From Bacteroidia bacterium (GTDB lineage: Bacteria; Bacteroidota; Bacteroidia; Bacteroidales; Paludibacteraceae): 64,000 nt of DNA. The stretch is taken from contig SAAO01000009.1 in assembly GCA_009929375.1 (NCBI GenBank), positions 50,297-114,296 on the forward strand, given 5' to 3'. Made by a program: the position numbers and the translations under genes. Position 1 is the first letter of the stretch. The number at the start of each line of letters is the position of its first letter. The notes beneath the pieces are model-generated. The model searched no databases. It saw only the letters and a list, made by a program, of their open reading frames with translations, and had not been told where the DNA came from. Shown piece after piece: positions 52,129 to 61,306 of this stretch.

Positions 52129-53268
52129 TTATTGACGGTTGTAATAACTTTTTATATAACTTACTGCCTGCGAGTAAATGGGCTTAGTAAATTCCACAAA
52201 TAGTTGCTGTTGAGAAGGTGGAATCTGAGGTTGTCGGTTTATGCTGTTTTTTTGCTCGGCGGTCAGTGCCCGTTCATCGCCATTATACGAAGCCCAGGTA
52301 GTGTACCACACATATTCTCCGGCGAAATTACGTTGTTGAATCAGACGGTTTTGTCCATCGAAAATACGAACGCTCAGCACGCCACCCGATTTTATTTCGC
52401 GACGATACGTATGATACCTGGCAGTAACCACATTGTACACATCAACTTTTTTTCCGTTTACGGTAGCAGTTCCCACTTTTACGCTGTCGCTTTTCATTTC
52501 CACTGTGTTTTTAGTGTCGCGCACATTTCCAATCGAGAAATCCTCGAAATTCAGCACCAGAAACTGATGTGGTTGTAGTTCGCGGTTTTGTTGATACTCG
52601 TAGAAATTGTAAAAACGAATAAAACGTTTGCGTAAGTACTGACTGACTTCTGACATTAACTCGTCGCTGAAAAAATCGGCTGAGAGTTGGTATGAACGAC
52701 CTGTAAGCGGTTTTTCGACCACCACGCGGAGGGTTGCAGCATATCGGGCTTCTTCAATCAGATTCAGCACATCGCGGTAGCCATATTGAAATTCATTTGT
52801 TTTATTGAAAAACTGATAGGCGTATCGTCCCTGTTCCACAGTACCTGCATCGAGTGCTCTGAGACCCAAATCGTAGAACTGTGCAGCTGCTTTTTCGCGG
52901 GCTGCGGTCAATTCGGCATGATAAGTCACAGGTTCGGGAATCAGTTCACTGGCTCTTGGCGTTTTGTAAATGGCATTGGCCATTTGGTTGATTCGTTCAT
53001 ATTCGTAAACCACAGTTTCGTAGGCAGTTTGATGATTCGATGCAATAGCTGCAGCAATATCGCGTTCAGCAGCTTTCACAGCCAGAGGATATGCTTTTGT
53101 GAGCACATAACCGGCTTTATCGCTGCGGGGTGAACTTCTAAGCTTGTCCACAGCATCGATTACAGCTTTGTAATAATCGCCTTTTTTCATGGCCTTGTAG
53201 CCCGACGAACAGGCGAAAGTCAGCATTGTGACAGCCAGCAGAAACAGTAGTTTGTAGATTTTTTTCAT
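52129..53268 (-). CDS. Lipoprotein of unknown function
   Basis: 379 residues starting at the ATG at 53268 (MKKIYKLLFLLAVTMLTFAC), which is a clean lipoprotein signal with Cys20. The frame extends 32 codons upstream into repeat DNA, which I reject as coding. Residues about 25-190 are helical and TPR-like (KAMKKGDYYKAVIDAVDKL; AAERDIAAAIASNHQTAYE), and the rest is beta rich with an Arg/Tyr-rich stretch (RKRFIRFYNFYEYQQNRELQ). I do not recognise the family. Probably periplasmic-side membrane-anchored; it lies upstream of nothing obviously related. Confidence 0.8.
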   Translation of the reverse strand: MKKIYKLLFLLAVTMLTFACSSGYKAMKKGDYYKAVIDAVDKLRSSPRSDKAGYVLTKAYPLAVKAAERDIAAAIASNHQTAYETVVYEYERINQMANAIYKTPRASELIPEPVTYHAELTAAREKAAAQFYDLGLRALDAGTVEQGRYAYQFFNKTNEFQYGYRDVLNLIEEARYAATLRVVVEKPLTGRSYQLSADFFSDELMSEVSQYLRKRFIRFYNFYEYQQNRELQPHQFLVLNFEDFSIGNVRDTKNTVEMKSDSVKVGTATVNGKKVDVYNVVTARYHTYRREIKSGGVLSVRIFDGQNRLIQQRNFAGEYVWYTTWASYNGDERALTAEQKNSINRQPQIPPSQQQLFVEFTKPIYSQAVSYIKSYYNRQ

Positions 53269-53291
53269 AATAATCCCGATATGGTGGAAAA

Positions 53292-53460
53292 AAGAACAAA
53301 TAACAATTGATAGTTGACAGTTGATAGTTGACAATTGATAATTTACCATTTGATCATTTACCATTTACTATTTAATAGTATCGTCTCTGAAAAATAATGA
53401 CTAATTAACAAATCGACTAATCAACTAATTAACCAATCAGCTAATTAACCAATCAACCCA
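53292..53460 (-). repeat. Composite intergenic repeat, copy B (inverted)
   Basis: Read on the minus strand it repeats the module order of copy A: GATTGGTTAATTAG words (53400-53457), the 29-nt core (53362-53390), GTAAATGATCAAATGG words (53341-53369), then TCAACTATCAATTGTCAA words (53305-53340). Next to it (53464-53487) is a short TTTGAAA/CTGAAAC tract like that at 2551-2614. It fills the 234-bp gap between the lipoprotein gene and argS. Confidence 0.82.
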
Positions 53461-53502
53461 AAACTTTGAAACCTGAAACTCTGAAATCCAAAAATTCAGA
53501 GC

Positions 53503-55296
53503 CTACATTCTCTCCGGAACTTCAATTCCCAAAAGTCCCATTGCAGTTTTAATTACTTTGGCAATGGCTTCCGAAAGGTTCAGACGGAAAATTTTCAGTG
53601 TTTCGTTTTCTTCTCTCAGAATTGAAAAATCGTGATAGAACTGATTGTATTCCTTCACAAGGTCGTAGGTATAGTTGGCTATAAGTGCAGGACTAAATTC
53701 CTCGCCGGCCTGACGAACTACTGCGGGGAATCCTGAAAGCAATTGAATCAGATAACTTTCTTTTTCAGAGATTTCAAGCGTATTATCAATTTCTGTTCCA
53801 AAATTTATTCCCTGATCGGCAGCTTTACGCAAAACCGATTTGATACGGGCATGTGTGTATTGAATGAACGGACCTGTATTTCCATTAAAATCAATTGATT
53901 CTTTAGGATTAAAGGTCATGTTTTTGCGCGGATCCACTTTCAGAATAAAGTATTTGAGAGCACCCAGTCCAACCATGCGGGCAATTTCGCGAATTTCTTC
54001 TTCGCTGCAATTGTCGAGTTTGCCAAGTTCCTGCGAAGTTTCGCGGGCGGTTTCTATCATTTCGGCCATCAAATCGTCGGCATCAACCACAGTTCCTTCG
54101 CGACTTTTCATCTTTCCTTCGGGCAGTTCAACCATTCCGTAGGAAAAGTGTACAAGGCTTTTTCCCCATTCGTAACCCAAACGGTCGAGCAGGAGAGAGA
54201 GTACCTGAAAATGATAATTTTGCTCATTACCAACTACATACACCATTTTGTCGATTTTGTAATCGTTGTAGCGAAGTTTGGCTGTACCAATGTCCTGAGT
54301 CATATATACAGAAGTACCATCAGCGCGAAGCAGGAGTTTTTCGTCTAGTCCGTCCGAAGTCAAATCAGCCCAAACCGAATTATCTTCGCGACGATAGAAA
54401 GACCCTTCGGCTTCACCACGTTCCACTTCCGTTTTTCCGGTAAGATATGTGTCTGATTCGTAATATATTTTGTCGAAATTAACGCCCAGTTCTTTGTAAG
54501 TTTCGTCGAAACCTGCATACACCCAACCGTTCATGGTTTCCCAAAGCTGACGCACTTCGGCATCGTTTTGCTCCCAGGCCAGCAACATTTTCTGAGCTTC
54601 GAGCATAAGCGGAGCATTTTTCTTGGCTTCCTCTTCGGTCAGGCCTTTCTCCATAAGCTCTTTTATTTCAGCTTTGTAAGCCTTGTCGAAAACCACGTAG
54701 TATTTTCCAACCAAATGGTCGCCTTTCATGCCTGTGCTTTCGGGAGTTTCGCCGTTGCCGAAAAGTTTCCATGCGAGCATCGATTTACAGATATGAATAC
54801 CACGGTCGTTTACAATATTGGTTTTTACTACCTGCCAACCGTTGGCTTTCTGAATTTCAGAAATGCTGAATCCGAGCAGGTTATTGCGTATATGTCCTAA
54901 GTGAAGTGGCTTGTTGGTGTTGGGCGACGAATATTCAATCATCATAAGTGGCGAATTGTCGTCAGAAACGACAGTTCCAAATTTCTCATCTGCACTGATA
55001 TTGTTCAGTAGATCAATCCAATAGGTGCGGTTAATGCTCAGGTTCAGAAAACCTTTGATTACATTAAATGCTGAAATAACATGGCTGTTTTGTACAAGGT
55101 ATTCGCCAATTTCCTGACCGGCACCTTCGGGCGATTTACGCGCTGCTTTTACAAAAGGAAATACAACGACTGTGACATCGCCTTCAAATTCTTTTTTTGT
55201 TTTTTGTAACTGTATTTGAGCGGGCTCGGTTTCGAACTGATATAACACGCTGACAGCCTGTGCTACTGCCGATTGAATGGTTGCTTCTAAATTCAT
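53503..55296 (-). CDS. argS: Arginyl-tRNA synthetase
   Basis: 597 residues, standard size. It charges tRNA-Arg in the cytoplasm. N-terminal Add-1 tRNA-binding domain (1-110), class I signature HLGH at 132-135 within SPNTNKPLHLGHIRNN, and a KMSKS-equivalent KMKSREGTVV region. The DALR anticodon-binding domain is at the C-terminus (YDLVKEYNQFYHDFSIL; ending LLGIEVPERM). A reverse-strand -7-like TATCTTTG lies at 55324-55331, 28 nt upstream of the start. Confidence 0.98.
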   Translation of the reverse strand: MNLEATIQSAVAQAVSVLYQFETEPAQIQLQKTKKEFEGDVTVVVFPFVKAARKSPEGAGQEIGEYLVQNSHVISAFNVIKGFLNLSINRTYWIDLLNNISADEKFGTVVSDDNSPLMMIEYSSPNTNKPLHLGHIRNNLLGFSISEIQKANGWQVVKTNIVNDRGIHICKSMLAWKLFGNGETPESTGMKGDHLVGKYYVVFDKAYKAEIKELMEKGLTEEEAKKNAPLMLEAQKMLLAWEQNDAEVRQLWETMNGWVYAGFDETYKELGVNFDKIYYESDTYLTGKTEVERGEAEGSFYRREDNSVWADLTSDGLDEKLLLRADGTSVYMTQDIGTAKLRYNDYKIDKMVYVVGNEQNYHFQVLSLLLDRLGYEWGKSLVHFSYGMVELPEGKMKSREGTVVDADDLMAEMIETARETSQELGKLDNCSEEEIREIARMVGLGALKYFILKVDPRKNMTFNPKESIDFNGNTGPFIQYTHARIKSVLRKAADQGINFGTEIDNTLEISEKESYLIQLLSGFPAVVRQAGEEFSPALIANYTYDLVKEYNQFYHDFSILREENETLKIFRLNLSEAIAKVIKTAMGLLGIEVPERM

Positions 55297-55390
55297 CGTT
55301 TTTTACATTTGCATTTTGGACTGCAAAGATACAAAAAAGTTTGGCTTTAGAGTTTAGTGTCAGTGACGCGACTTCCGGTTGTATGATAAA

Positions 55391-55416
55391 AAAAACCGCA
55401 GGAAAATTCCCCGCGG
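55391..55416 (-). terminator. Terminator after the PorT-like gene
   Basis: CCGC..GGAA (55396-55404) pairs with TTCC..GCGG (55407-55416) with a small internal mismatch; the A-run at 55388-55395 gives a U-run on the minus strand. Confidence 0.7.
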
Positions 55417-55440
55417 CTCAACAATTATTTATGTGAAAAA

Positions 55441-56097
55441 TTAAAATATTTTCCAGGCAAGTGAAATTACAAAATTTGAATTCAAATCAGGTTTCGTTTC
55501 CCAGCTTGCAGTGTGAAGACTGTTGATCAGATTCATTCGGGCATCGAGCGAGAACATCAGAATATCCACGCCGGCACCGGCTTCGAGTCCTACCTGCGAA
55601 TCCTTGAATTCGCCTTTCAATGCCTCCACATCAATAGGATCTGAGTTGGTAAGGTTTTTAAACGATACCTGCGAACCTGCATTAAGTCGGAATTTTGGTC
55701 CGGCAAATACCCGTAAATTAGCCACTTTTAAATCTAATAGTTTATAGCCAATCAGTAAAGGAATATCCACTGTGCTGAAAGTTACATATTTTTCCACGTC
55801 AATGTCCTGACTTGAAGCATCCTGAATGGTGAATTCATAATCTTTTTTTTGCATTGAATAAAGCAATTCAGGCTGAATATAGACTTTATCGAAAAACAAA
55901 CGGCCAAAAGCACCGAGGTGGAAACCGTTATTGAGTTCCGATTTTACATTGGTCAAATCATATTCTCCCGACCTTACAGAAGGTATGTTGTCTAAGTTTA
56001 GCGATGAATTGAATCCGGCTTTGATTCCGAAATTAACCTGAGCACTTACAAACGATACGGTAAGCAGAAGTACTGCTGCGAAAATAACTTTTTTCAT
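55441..56097 (-). CDS. PorT-like outer-membrane beta-barrel protein
   Basis: 218 residues from the ATG at 56097 (MKKVIFAAVLLLTVSFVSAQ), a good signal peptide; three codons upstream is another ATG. The mature protein is an eight-strand-type barrel: VNFGIKAGFNSS at the start, GFHLGAFGRLFFDKVYIQPELLYS, and the last strand NFVISLAWKIF ending in an aromatic residue, as required for outer-membrane insertion. It matches the Bacteroidota outer membrane beta-barrel family that includes PorT. Whether it takes part in T9SS function cannot be told from sequence. Confidence 0.85.
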   Translation of the reverse strand: MKKVIFAAVLLLTVSFVSAQVNFGIKAGFNSSLNLDNIPSVRSGEYDLTNVKSELNNGFHLGAFGRLFFDKVYIQPELLYSMQKKDYEFTIQDASSQDIDVEKYVTFSTVDIPLLIGYKLLDLKVANLRVFAGPKFRLNAGSQVSFKNLTNSDPIDVEALKGEFKDSQVGLEAGAGVDILMFSLDARMNLINSLHTASWETKPDLNSNFVISLAWKIF

Positions 56098-56169
56098 AAA
56101 ATACAATTTTTTGTTGGGTTATTATTAAAACGTATGATAGTAGTCCTTTGTTGTGAGATTTCTGCGTTT

Positions 56170-57078
56170 TTATTCGTCGACAGGATTATGAATTTTGATT
56201 TTTGAGCTTTTAAAGATCATGTCGCCCGTATCAGGAATATCAATCAGATATTCTTTACGTTTGGGATTAGTGAGTTTCCGGTCGCGAAGCCATAAATTAA
56301 ATTCCTTGAGTTGCGCATAGTTCAGGCCTTTTTCCTGAGCCCATTTGGCCAAATCGCCGATTGAATCATTTACAGCCACTTTCGTGGTGTTGATATGCTG
56401 ATAGTAATGATCACGCTCAATACGATATCCAAGTCGATACGGATTTTCGATAAACTGTTTCATAGCCAGGATGCGGAAAAGGTAGCGACTGCTTTCGCTC
56501 GTCAGATACATGTCGTAGGCCTCCTGTACATATTGTTTTTGTTGTTCCGAACTGATTTTTCCCATTCCTGCATTGTACGAAACGGCGGCATTTGTCCAGC
56601 TGCGGTAACGGTTAAAAGCTGATTTCAGATATTTGCAGGCTGCTTCTGTAGCTTTTTCGATATGATAACGCTCGTCTACTTCGTCGGTTACTTCGAGTCC
56701 GAATTCTTTGGCTGTGGCAGGCATTAGTTGCCACAAACCGGCAGCAGTGGCAGGCGAAAGTGCTCGTGTGTCGAGATTACTTTCGATGACAGCCAGATAT
56801 TTGAAATCGTCGGGAATGCCGTTTGCTTTTAATATTGGTTCAATAATAGGAAAGTAACGATTGGCGCGTTTCAGAATTAAAATGCTGGTAGAGTGTGTGT
56901 AAGCAATTTGCGTTTGTTCGCGGTCGAAGCGTTCGCGCATGTCGTAACGATCGAGCAGGATGGTTTGACCTGCAAACTGTACTTTTGCCGGAACGGGAAA
57001 ACTCCCCACATTCTGTCCGGCAAATATACACAGAGTGATAAATACAAAAAGCGATAGTATAAGTAATTTACGTTGCAT
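56170..57078 (-). CDS. Lytic transglycosylase, MltD-like
   Basis: 302 residues with an N-terminal signal segment. The SLT domain (about 65-205) has the catalytic Glu99 in YLAVIESNLDTRALSPATA, followed by GLWQLMPATAKEFGL and VSYNAGMG. It cleaves peptidoglycan with formation of 1,6-anhydroMurNAc. No LysM repeats follow, unlike E. coli MltD; the C-terminus has a short region (DLAKWAQEKGLNYAQLKEFN) resembling a single LysM remnant. A reverse-strand -7-like TACTTTTG lies at 57108-57115. Confidence 0.9.
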   Translation of the reverse strand: MQRKLLILSLFVFITLCIFAGQNVGSFPVPAKVQFAGQTILLDRYDMRERFDREQTQIAYTHSTSILILKRANRYFPIIEPILKANGIPDDFKYLAVIESNLDTRALSPATAAGLWQLMPATAKEFGLEVTDEVDERYHIEKATEAACKYLKSAFNRYRSWTNAAVSYNAGMGKISSEQQKQYVQEAYDMYLTSESSRYLFRILAMKQFIENPYRLGYRIERDHYYQHINTTKVAVNDSIGDLAKWAQEKGLNYAQLKEFNLWLRDRKLTNPKRKEYLIDIPDTGDMIFKSSKIKIHNPVDE

Positions 57079-57186
57079 TTCAGATTAATTTTGGGTAGAT
57101 TCTTTTACAAAAGTAATATTTTTATACACCTGCTTTACATTTTATACAATATTTTCAATCAAATATTGCAGCCCGTATAAAATAAT

Positions 57187-57194
57187 TATCTTTG
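57187..57194 (+). promoter_or_regulatory. Candidate -7 element for coaD
   Basis: TATCTTTG, with TTG (57166-57168) 18 nt upstream. If used, transcription starts around 57200 and gives a leader of about 180 nt before coaD. Confidence 0.55.
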
Positions 57195-57220
57195 CAGGCA
57201 AATACGTTCGTTGTTTCGTA

Positions 57221-57338
57221 TATGTTTGAATTTCAAACGTAGCTGAGCTATCAATTATTACGCCAGAATTAAAAAAAATGAAACGAACATGACAAAATTT
57301 AATCTGTTTTGACCCACAAGGGTATGATTAAATTTTGT
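57221..57338 (+). other. Structured leader region upstream of coaD
   Basis: Within the 304-bp gap between the transglycosylase and coaD are GTTTGAA-T-TTCAAAC (15 nt near 57224-57238) and a long perfect inverted repeat: ACAAAATTTAATC (57292-57304) with GATTAAATTTTGT (57326-57338), whose loop holds ACCC-ACAA-GGGT. This could fold into an elongated RNA hairpin ending 44 nt before the coaD ATG. I recognise no known riboswitch. Confidence 0.6.
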
Positions 57339-57382
57339 TTTGTGAGTTCCATGTGACAAATAATAATGACAATTATAAACAC

Positions 57383-57835
57383 ATGAAAAGAGCCATTTTT
57401 CCGGGTACTTTCGACCCGTTTACCATAGGACATTATAGTATTGTAAAACGTGGATTAACGCTATTCGACGAAATTGTGATAGGCATTGGTACCAATCAGT
57501 CGAAAAAAACGCTTTTTTCGGTCGAAAAGCGTCTCGAAATTATTCAACAGGCTTTTGCTGATGAACCACGTGTTTGTGTTGAATCGTACAACAGTCTGAC
57601 CATTGATTTTGCAAAATCGGTGGATGCTGCGTTTATTTTGCGTGGACTGCGCTCGGTAGGCGATTTTGAGTATGAGCGAACAATTGGCGATACCAACCGT
57701 ATCCTCACCGGCCTCGAAACCATTATTCTTTTTACCGAATCGGCATATTCGCATATTTCGTCCACTGTGGCGCGCGACCTTATTACTTACGGAAAGGATA
57801 TTTCCGATTTTCTACCGCCCAATGTGAAAATATAA
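57383..57835 (+). CDS. coaD: Pantetheine-phosphate adenylyltransferase
   Basis: 150 residues from the ATG at 57383 ([17 protein letters not shown]); an upstream in-frame extension lacks family sequence. The nucleotidyltransferase (T/H)xGH motif is TIGH at 14-17; RSVGDFEYE and the late motif [10 protein letters not shown] are also present. It adenylates 4'-phosphopantetheine in the penultimate step of coenzyme A synthesis. A long structured leader precedes it and a small coiled-coil gene follows 13 nt later. Confidence 0.97.
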   Translation: MKRAIFPGTFDPFTIGHYSIVKRGLTLFDEIVIGIGTNQSKKTLFSVEKRLEIIQQAFADEPRVCVESYNSLTIDFAKSVDAAFILRGLRSVGDFEYERTIGDTNRILTGLETIILFTESAYSHISSTVARDLITYGKDISDFLPPNVKI

Positions 57836-57848
57836 AGTCTTTGCATTT

Positions 57849-58220
57849 ATGGCAGATCAAAGTTTCGAAGAAAACGTGTTGCGAATGAGACTGCAATATC
57901 TCCGCAACGAATTTTCCGAACTGCTGTGTCGGAAAAACGAAATGATTTGCCATGAGGAAAATCTCCTGAACATACGATATCTGAATCTGTTCGGACAAAA
58001 ACAATACGATGTATATTGTCTGAAACTTGATATTGCCATGCTCAAACGTCGCAAAGAGTATCTCGATCAGTTTATCAGCAACAATCGGATTCCCGATTTT
58101 ATCGTAATAAGTCATATGTTGTGTATAGATTCTGAACTTACAAGTTTGGACGAGGAAACTCTGAAACTGGAAACTGAAAAACAACAACTCTCAGATGAAG
58201 TTATTTTGTGTAAGTTATGA
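57849..58220 (+). CDS. Small coiled-coil protein of unknown function
   Basis: 123 residues with no signal peptide. Predicted mostly helical: LRMRLQYLRNEFSELL (11-26), DIAMLKRRKEYLDQFI (about 61-76) and EETLKLETEKQQLSDEVI (about 102-119), with Leu/Ile spacing typical of coiled coils. It has four or five Cys, not arranged as a known metal site. I do not recognise the family. It lies 13 nt after coaD, so is probably co-transcribed. Confidence 0.65.
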   Translation: MADQSFEENVLRMRLQYLRNEFSELLCRKNEMICHEENLLNIRYLNLFGQKQYDVYCLKLDIAMLKRRKEYLDQFISNNRIPDFIVISHMLCIDSELTSLDEETLKLETEKQQLSDEVILCKL

Positions 58221-58345
58221 CAGCCTGATAAATTAAATTAATGCCTTTTTTGGTTTTTTGTACATGCTTATAACGTCCGAAACAAAGTTTTTCCATATTT
58301 TTGTTTGATTAAACAAAACACTTTTGAAAAAACTATTTACCCGTA

Positions 58346-59572
58346 ATGAATAAAACCTTTGCACCTTTTGCAAAACCGATGTATGTGATGTTAAAATCGG
58401 TAGGGTCGGCCTGCAATCTCAAGTGCGAATATTGTTACTATCTCGAAAAGGAAAATCTCTATCCTTCGGCCAAAGGTCAGTTAATGAGTGATGCACTCCT
58501 CGAAAAATTCACCGAACAATACATTAATTCGCAGACACAGAACGAAATACTTTTTACCTGGCATGGTGGCGAAACTTTGCTGCGTCCGGTTAGCTTCTAC
58601 AAAAAAGCCCTCGAATTTCAAAAAAAGTACGGACGCGGACGTAAAATTGACAACGTAATTCAAACCAACGGCACTTTGCTCAACGATGCCTGGTGCGAAT
58701 TTTTCAAAGAAAATAATTTCCTTGTAGGAATCTCAATTGATGGACCACAGGAGTTTCACGATGAATATCGCCGCAACAAAGGAGGTCAGCCCACTTTTGT
58801 GAAGGTTATGAAAGGCATTCATCTGCTCAAAAAACATGGCGTGGAATTTAATGCTATGGCTGTGGTGAACGATTTTAATGCCGACTATCCGCTCGAGTTT
58901 TACAATTTTTTCAAACAAATAGATTGCCGTTACATACAGTTTGCGCCTATAGTGGAGCGAATTGGTAACCGCACCGACGGTCTGAAACTCTCGGCTCCCC
59001 ACGAAGTTGCCGAACTGACTGACTTCTCGGTGAAACCTGTACAGTGGGGAAAATTTCTCTGCGCACTTTTCGATGAGTGGATCAAAGAAGATGTGGGGAA
59101 ATTCTACATTCAGATGTTCGACTCTACACTTGCCAACTGGATGGGTGTTCAGCCCGGTGTGTGTACGCTCGCCAAACATTGCGGACATGCAGGTGTGATG
59201 GAGTTCAATGGCGATGTGTATTCGTGCGACCACTTTGTTTTTCCTGAATACAAACTCGGAAATATCAATGATGAATCGCTTGCTTCGATGATGTATTCGG
59301 AACGTCAGTTGAAATTCGGAACCGACAAACACGATACTCTGCCACGTCAGTGTAAGGAATGCGAGTTTCTTTTTGCCTGCAATGGCGAATGTCCGAAAAA
59401 CCGTTTTGCATTTACAAAAGATGGCGAGCCGGGGCTGAACTACCTTTGTGCCGGCTGGAAAATGTTTTACAACCACGTGGCTCCTTATATGGATTTTATG
59501 AAAAATGAACTTATGCACGAGCGTCCACCTGCAAACGTGATGGAGTGGGCACGAAACCGAAAAGTTCGCTGA
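58346..59572 (+). CDS. Anaerobic sulfatase-maturating enzyme-like radical SAM protein
   Basis: 408 residues. The radical SAM cluster CxxxCxxC is Cys23, Cys27 and Cys30 (ACNLKCEYCYY), followed by WHGGETLLRP and IQTNGTLLND. The C-terminal SPASM domain has the Cys set GVCTLAKHCGHAG, YSCDHFVFPE, PRQCKECEFLFACNGECPKNR and LCAGWK. Length and motifs fit anSME, which converts an active-site Cys or Ser of type I sulfatases to formylglycine using SAM under anoxic conditions. No sulfatase gene is in the window. An AT-rich palindrome (TTTTGTTT-GATT-AAACAAAA, 58299-58318) and a -7-like TATTTTTG (58296-58303) precede it. Confidence 0.92.
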   Translation: MNKTFAPFAKPMYVMLKSVGSACNLKCEYCYYLEKENLYPSAKGQLMSDALLEKFTEQYINSQTQNEILFTWHGGETLLRPVSFYKKALEFQKKYGRGRKIDNVIQTNGTLLNDAWCEFFKENNFLVGISIDGPQEFHDEYRRNKGGQPTFVKVMKGIHLLKKHGVEFNAMAVVNDFNADYPLEFYNFFKQIDCRYIQFAPIVERIGNRTDGLKLSAPHEVAELTDFSVKPVQWGKFLCALFDEWIKEDVGKFYIQMFDSTLANWMGVQPGVCTLAKHCGHAGVMEFNGDVYSCDHFVFPEYKLGNINDESLASMMYSERQLKFGTDKHDTLPRQCKECEFLFACNGECPKNRFAFTKDGEPGLNYLCAGWKMFYNHVAPYMDFMKNELMHERPPANVMEWARNRKVR

Positions 59573-59609
59573 GATTTTTACAAAAAGACTGATATTTATT
59601 GAATTATAT

Positions 59610-61277
59610 ATGAAAAAAAATATTTTATTTCAACGTTTTTTTATTGCTGCACTTCTTTTTTCGTTACTGAGTGTGAGTTTGTGGGCCGCGCCAAAGGATA
59701 ACCGTACTTTCCGCATCAGCAAAAATCTGTCGGTTTTCAATACTGTTTTCCGCGAGCTCGAAGCTTATTATGTCGATACGCTCAACTACGACAAAATGAT
59801 GAAAACGGCTATCGACGAAATGCTTTCGAAACTCGATCCTTACACTGTGTACATGCCCGAAGAAGAAACTTCGGACCTTACTTTTATGACCACAGGCGAG
59901 TATGCCGGTATTGGCGCAATGATTATGAAAGTTGGGAACGATATTGTGGTTTCGGAACCTTACGAAGGAATGCCCGCTCAAAGAAATGATGTGCGCGCAG
60001 GCGATATTATTCTGGAAGTGGACGGGAAAAGTACTTCGGGCATGTCGGTAAGCGATGTGAGTAACCGGCTTAAAGGAACGCCAAACACGACCATTAAACT
60101 CAAACTGAAACGTTTCGGAGAAAAGAAAGCAGTTGAAAAAGTCTTTTTACGCGAAAAAATTCAGATTAATCCGGTAGCTTATTCGGCTGTGGTGGCTCCG
60201 CAAACGGGTTATATTCTGTTGTCGGATTTTACCGATAAGTCGGCGCTCGAACTGAAATCGACAGTGAACGAAATGATTAAAACCTCAAATATCAATGCTT
60301 TGGTAATTGATTTACGTAACAATGGTGGTGGTTTGATCGACGAAGCGGTGAAGATTTTGGGCTACTTTTTACCCAAAGGTACCGAAGTGGTGACTACCAA
60401 AGGCAATAATAAAATGACCGAACGTACCTACAAAACGCCTACCGAACCTGTTTTTCCAGACATGAAGCTGACAGTACTTGTGAATCGTGCTTCGGCTTCG
60501 GCTTCCGAAATTCTGGCAGGAGCTGTGCAGGATCTCGATCGCGGACTGGTGATTGGTGAACGGACTTTTGGTAAAGGTTTAGTTCAAAATATTCGTCCTG
60601 TAGGTTATGGCGGACACCTGAAAATTACAACAGCTAAATATTATATTCCAAGTGGTCGCTGCATTCAGGCCATCGATTACAGTCATCGCAACGAAGATGG
60701 CAGTGTGGGTCGTGTGCCCGATAGTCTGACTACCGAGTTTAAAACCCGAAATGGCCGTACAGTACGCGATGGTGGTGGTATTGTGCCTGATATTACCGTG
60801 ACCGACGATCGCAAACTGAATATTGCATATTATATTTTTGCACAAAATCTGTATTTCGATTTTGCTACTGAATTTGTGTCGAAAACTCCTTCGATTGCCA
60901 AAGCTTCAGATTTTGTATTGTCAGAAGACGATTTTAAAGCTTTTACTGATTTTTTGGTACAAAAGAATTTTACTTACACTTCTCAGACTCAAAAGTATTA
61001 CAACGAACTTTTCGAAATGGCTAAAATAGAAGGCCTTGACGAAGTAGCTAAAGCTGAGTTTGCATCACTCAAAGAAAAATTACTTCCCGATGTACGTAAA
61101 AATATCACTGATAATAAGGATGAAATTGCCGAGCTTCTGAGTCTGGAAATCATTAAACGTTATTATTTTCAGAAAGGTGAAGTAGAGTTTTCGTTGCGTA
61201 CCGACAAAGCATTGAAAACAGCACTCGAAAAAATGAATGATACAGTGGCAATGTCGGAAATACTTAAAACTAAGTAG
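59610..61277 (+). CDS. C-terminal processing peptidase, S41 family
   Basis: 555 residues with a signal peptide (about 1-26). PDZ domain about 95-175 (GIGAMIMKVGNDIVVSEPYE), S41 protease core about 180-380: catalytic Ser297 in NRASASASE and Lys322 in GERTFGKG, 25 residues apart as in E. coli Prc. A C-terminal helical extension (about 400-555) is present. CtpA-like enzymes trim or degrade periplasmic proteins with unstructured C-termini. It is 37 nt after the anSME gene and ends in a strong terminator. Confidence 0.94.
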   Translation: MKKNILFQRFFIAALLFSLLSVSLWAAPKDNRTFRISKNLSVFNTVFRELEAYYVDTLNYDKMMKTAIDEMLSKLDPYTVYMPEEETSDLTFMTTGEYAGIGAMIMKVGNDIVVSEPYEGMPAQRNDVRAGDIILEVDGKSTSGMSVSDVSNRLKGTPNTTIKLKLKRFGEKKAVEKVFLREKIQINPVAYSAVVAPQTGYILLSDFTDKSALELKSTVNEMIKTSNINALVIDLRNNGGGLIDEAVKILGYFLPKGTEVVTTKGNNKMTERTYKTPTEPVFPDMKLTVLVNRASASASEILAGAVQDLDRGLVIGERTFGKGLVQNIRPVGYGGHLKITTAKYYIPSGRCIQAIDYSHRNEDGSVGRVPDSLTTEFKTRNGRTVRDGGGIVPDITVTDDRKLNIAYYIFAQNLYFDFATEFVSKTPSIAKASDFVLSEDDFKAFTDFLVQKNFTYTSQTQKYYNELFEMAKIEGLDEVAKAEFASLKEKLLPDVRKNITDNKDEIAELLSLEIIKRYYFQKGEVEFSLRTDKALKTALEKMNDTVAMSEILKTK

Positions 61278-61306
61278 ATAATTGCTCTAAAAATTAGAAG
61301 ATTGTA

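Noticed and set aside
53269..53364. N-terminal extension of the unknown lipoprotein
   Set aside because: Its residues are translated repeat DNA, and the downstream ATG gives an ideal lipoprotein signal.
58733..59518. 261-codon open frame opposite the anSME gene
   Set aside because: Antisense to a convincing radical SAM enzyme with intact SPASM cysteines.
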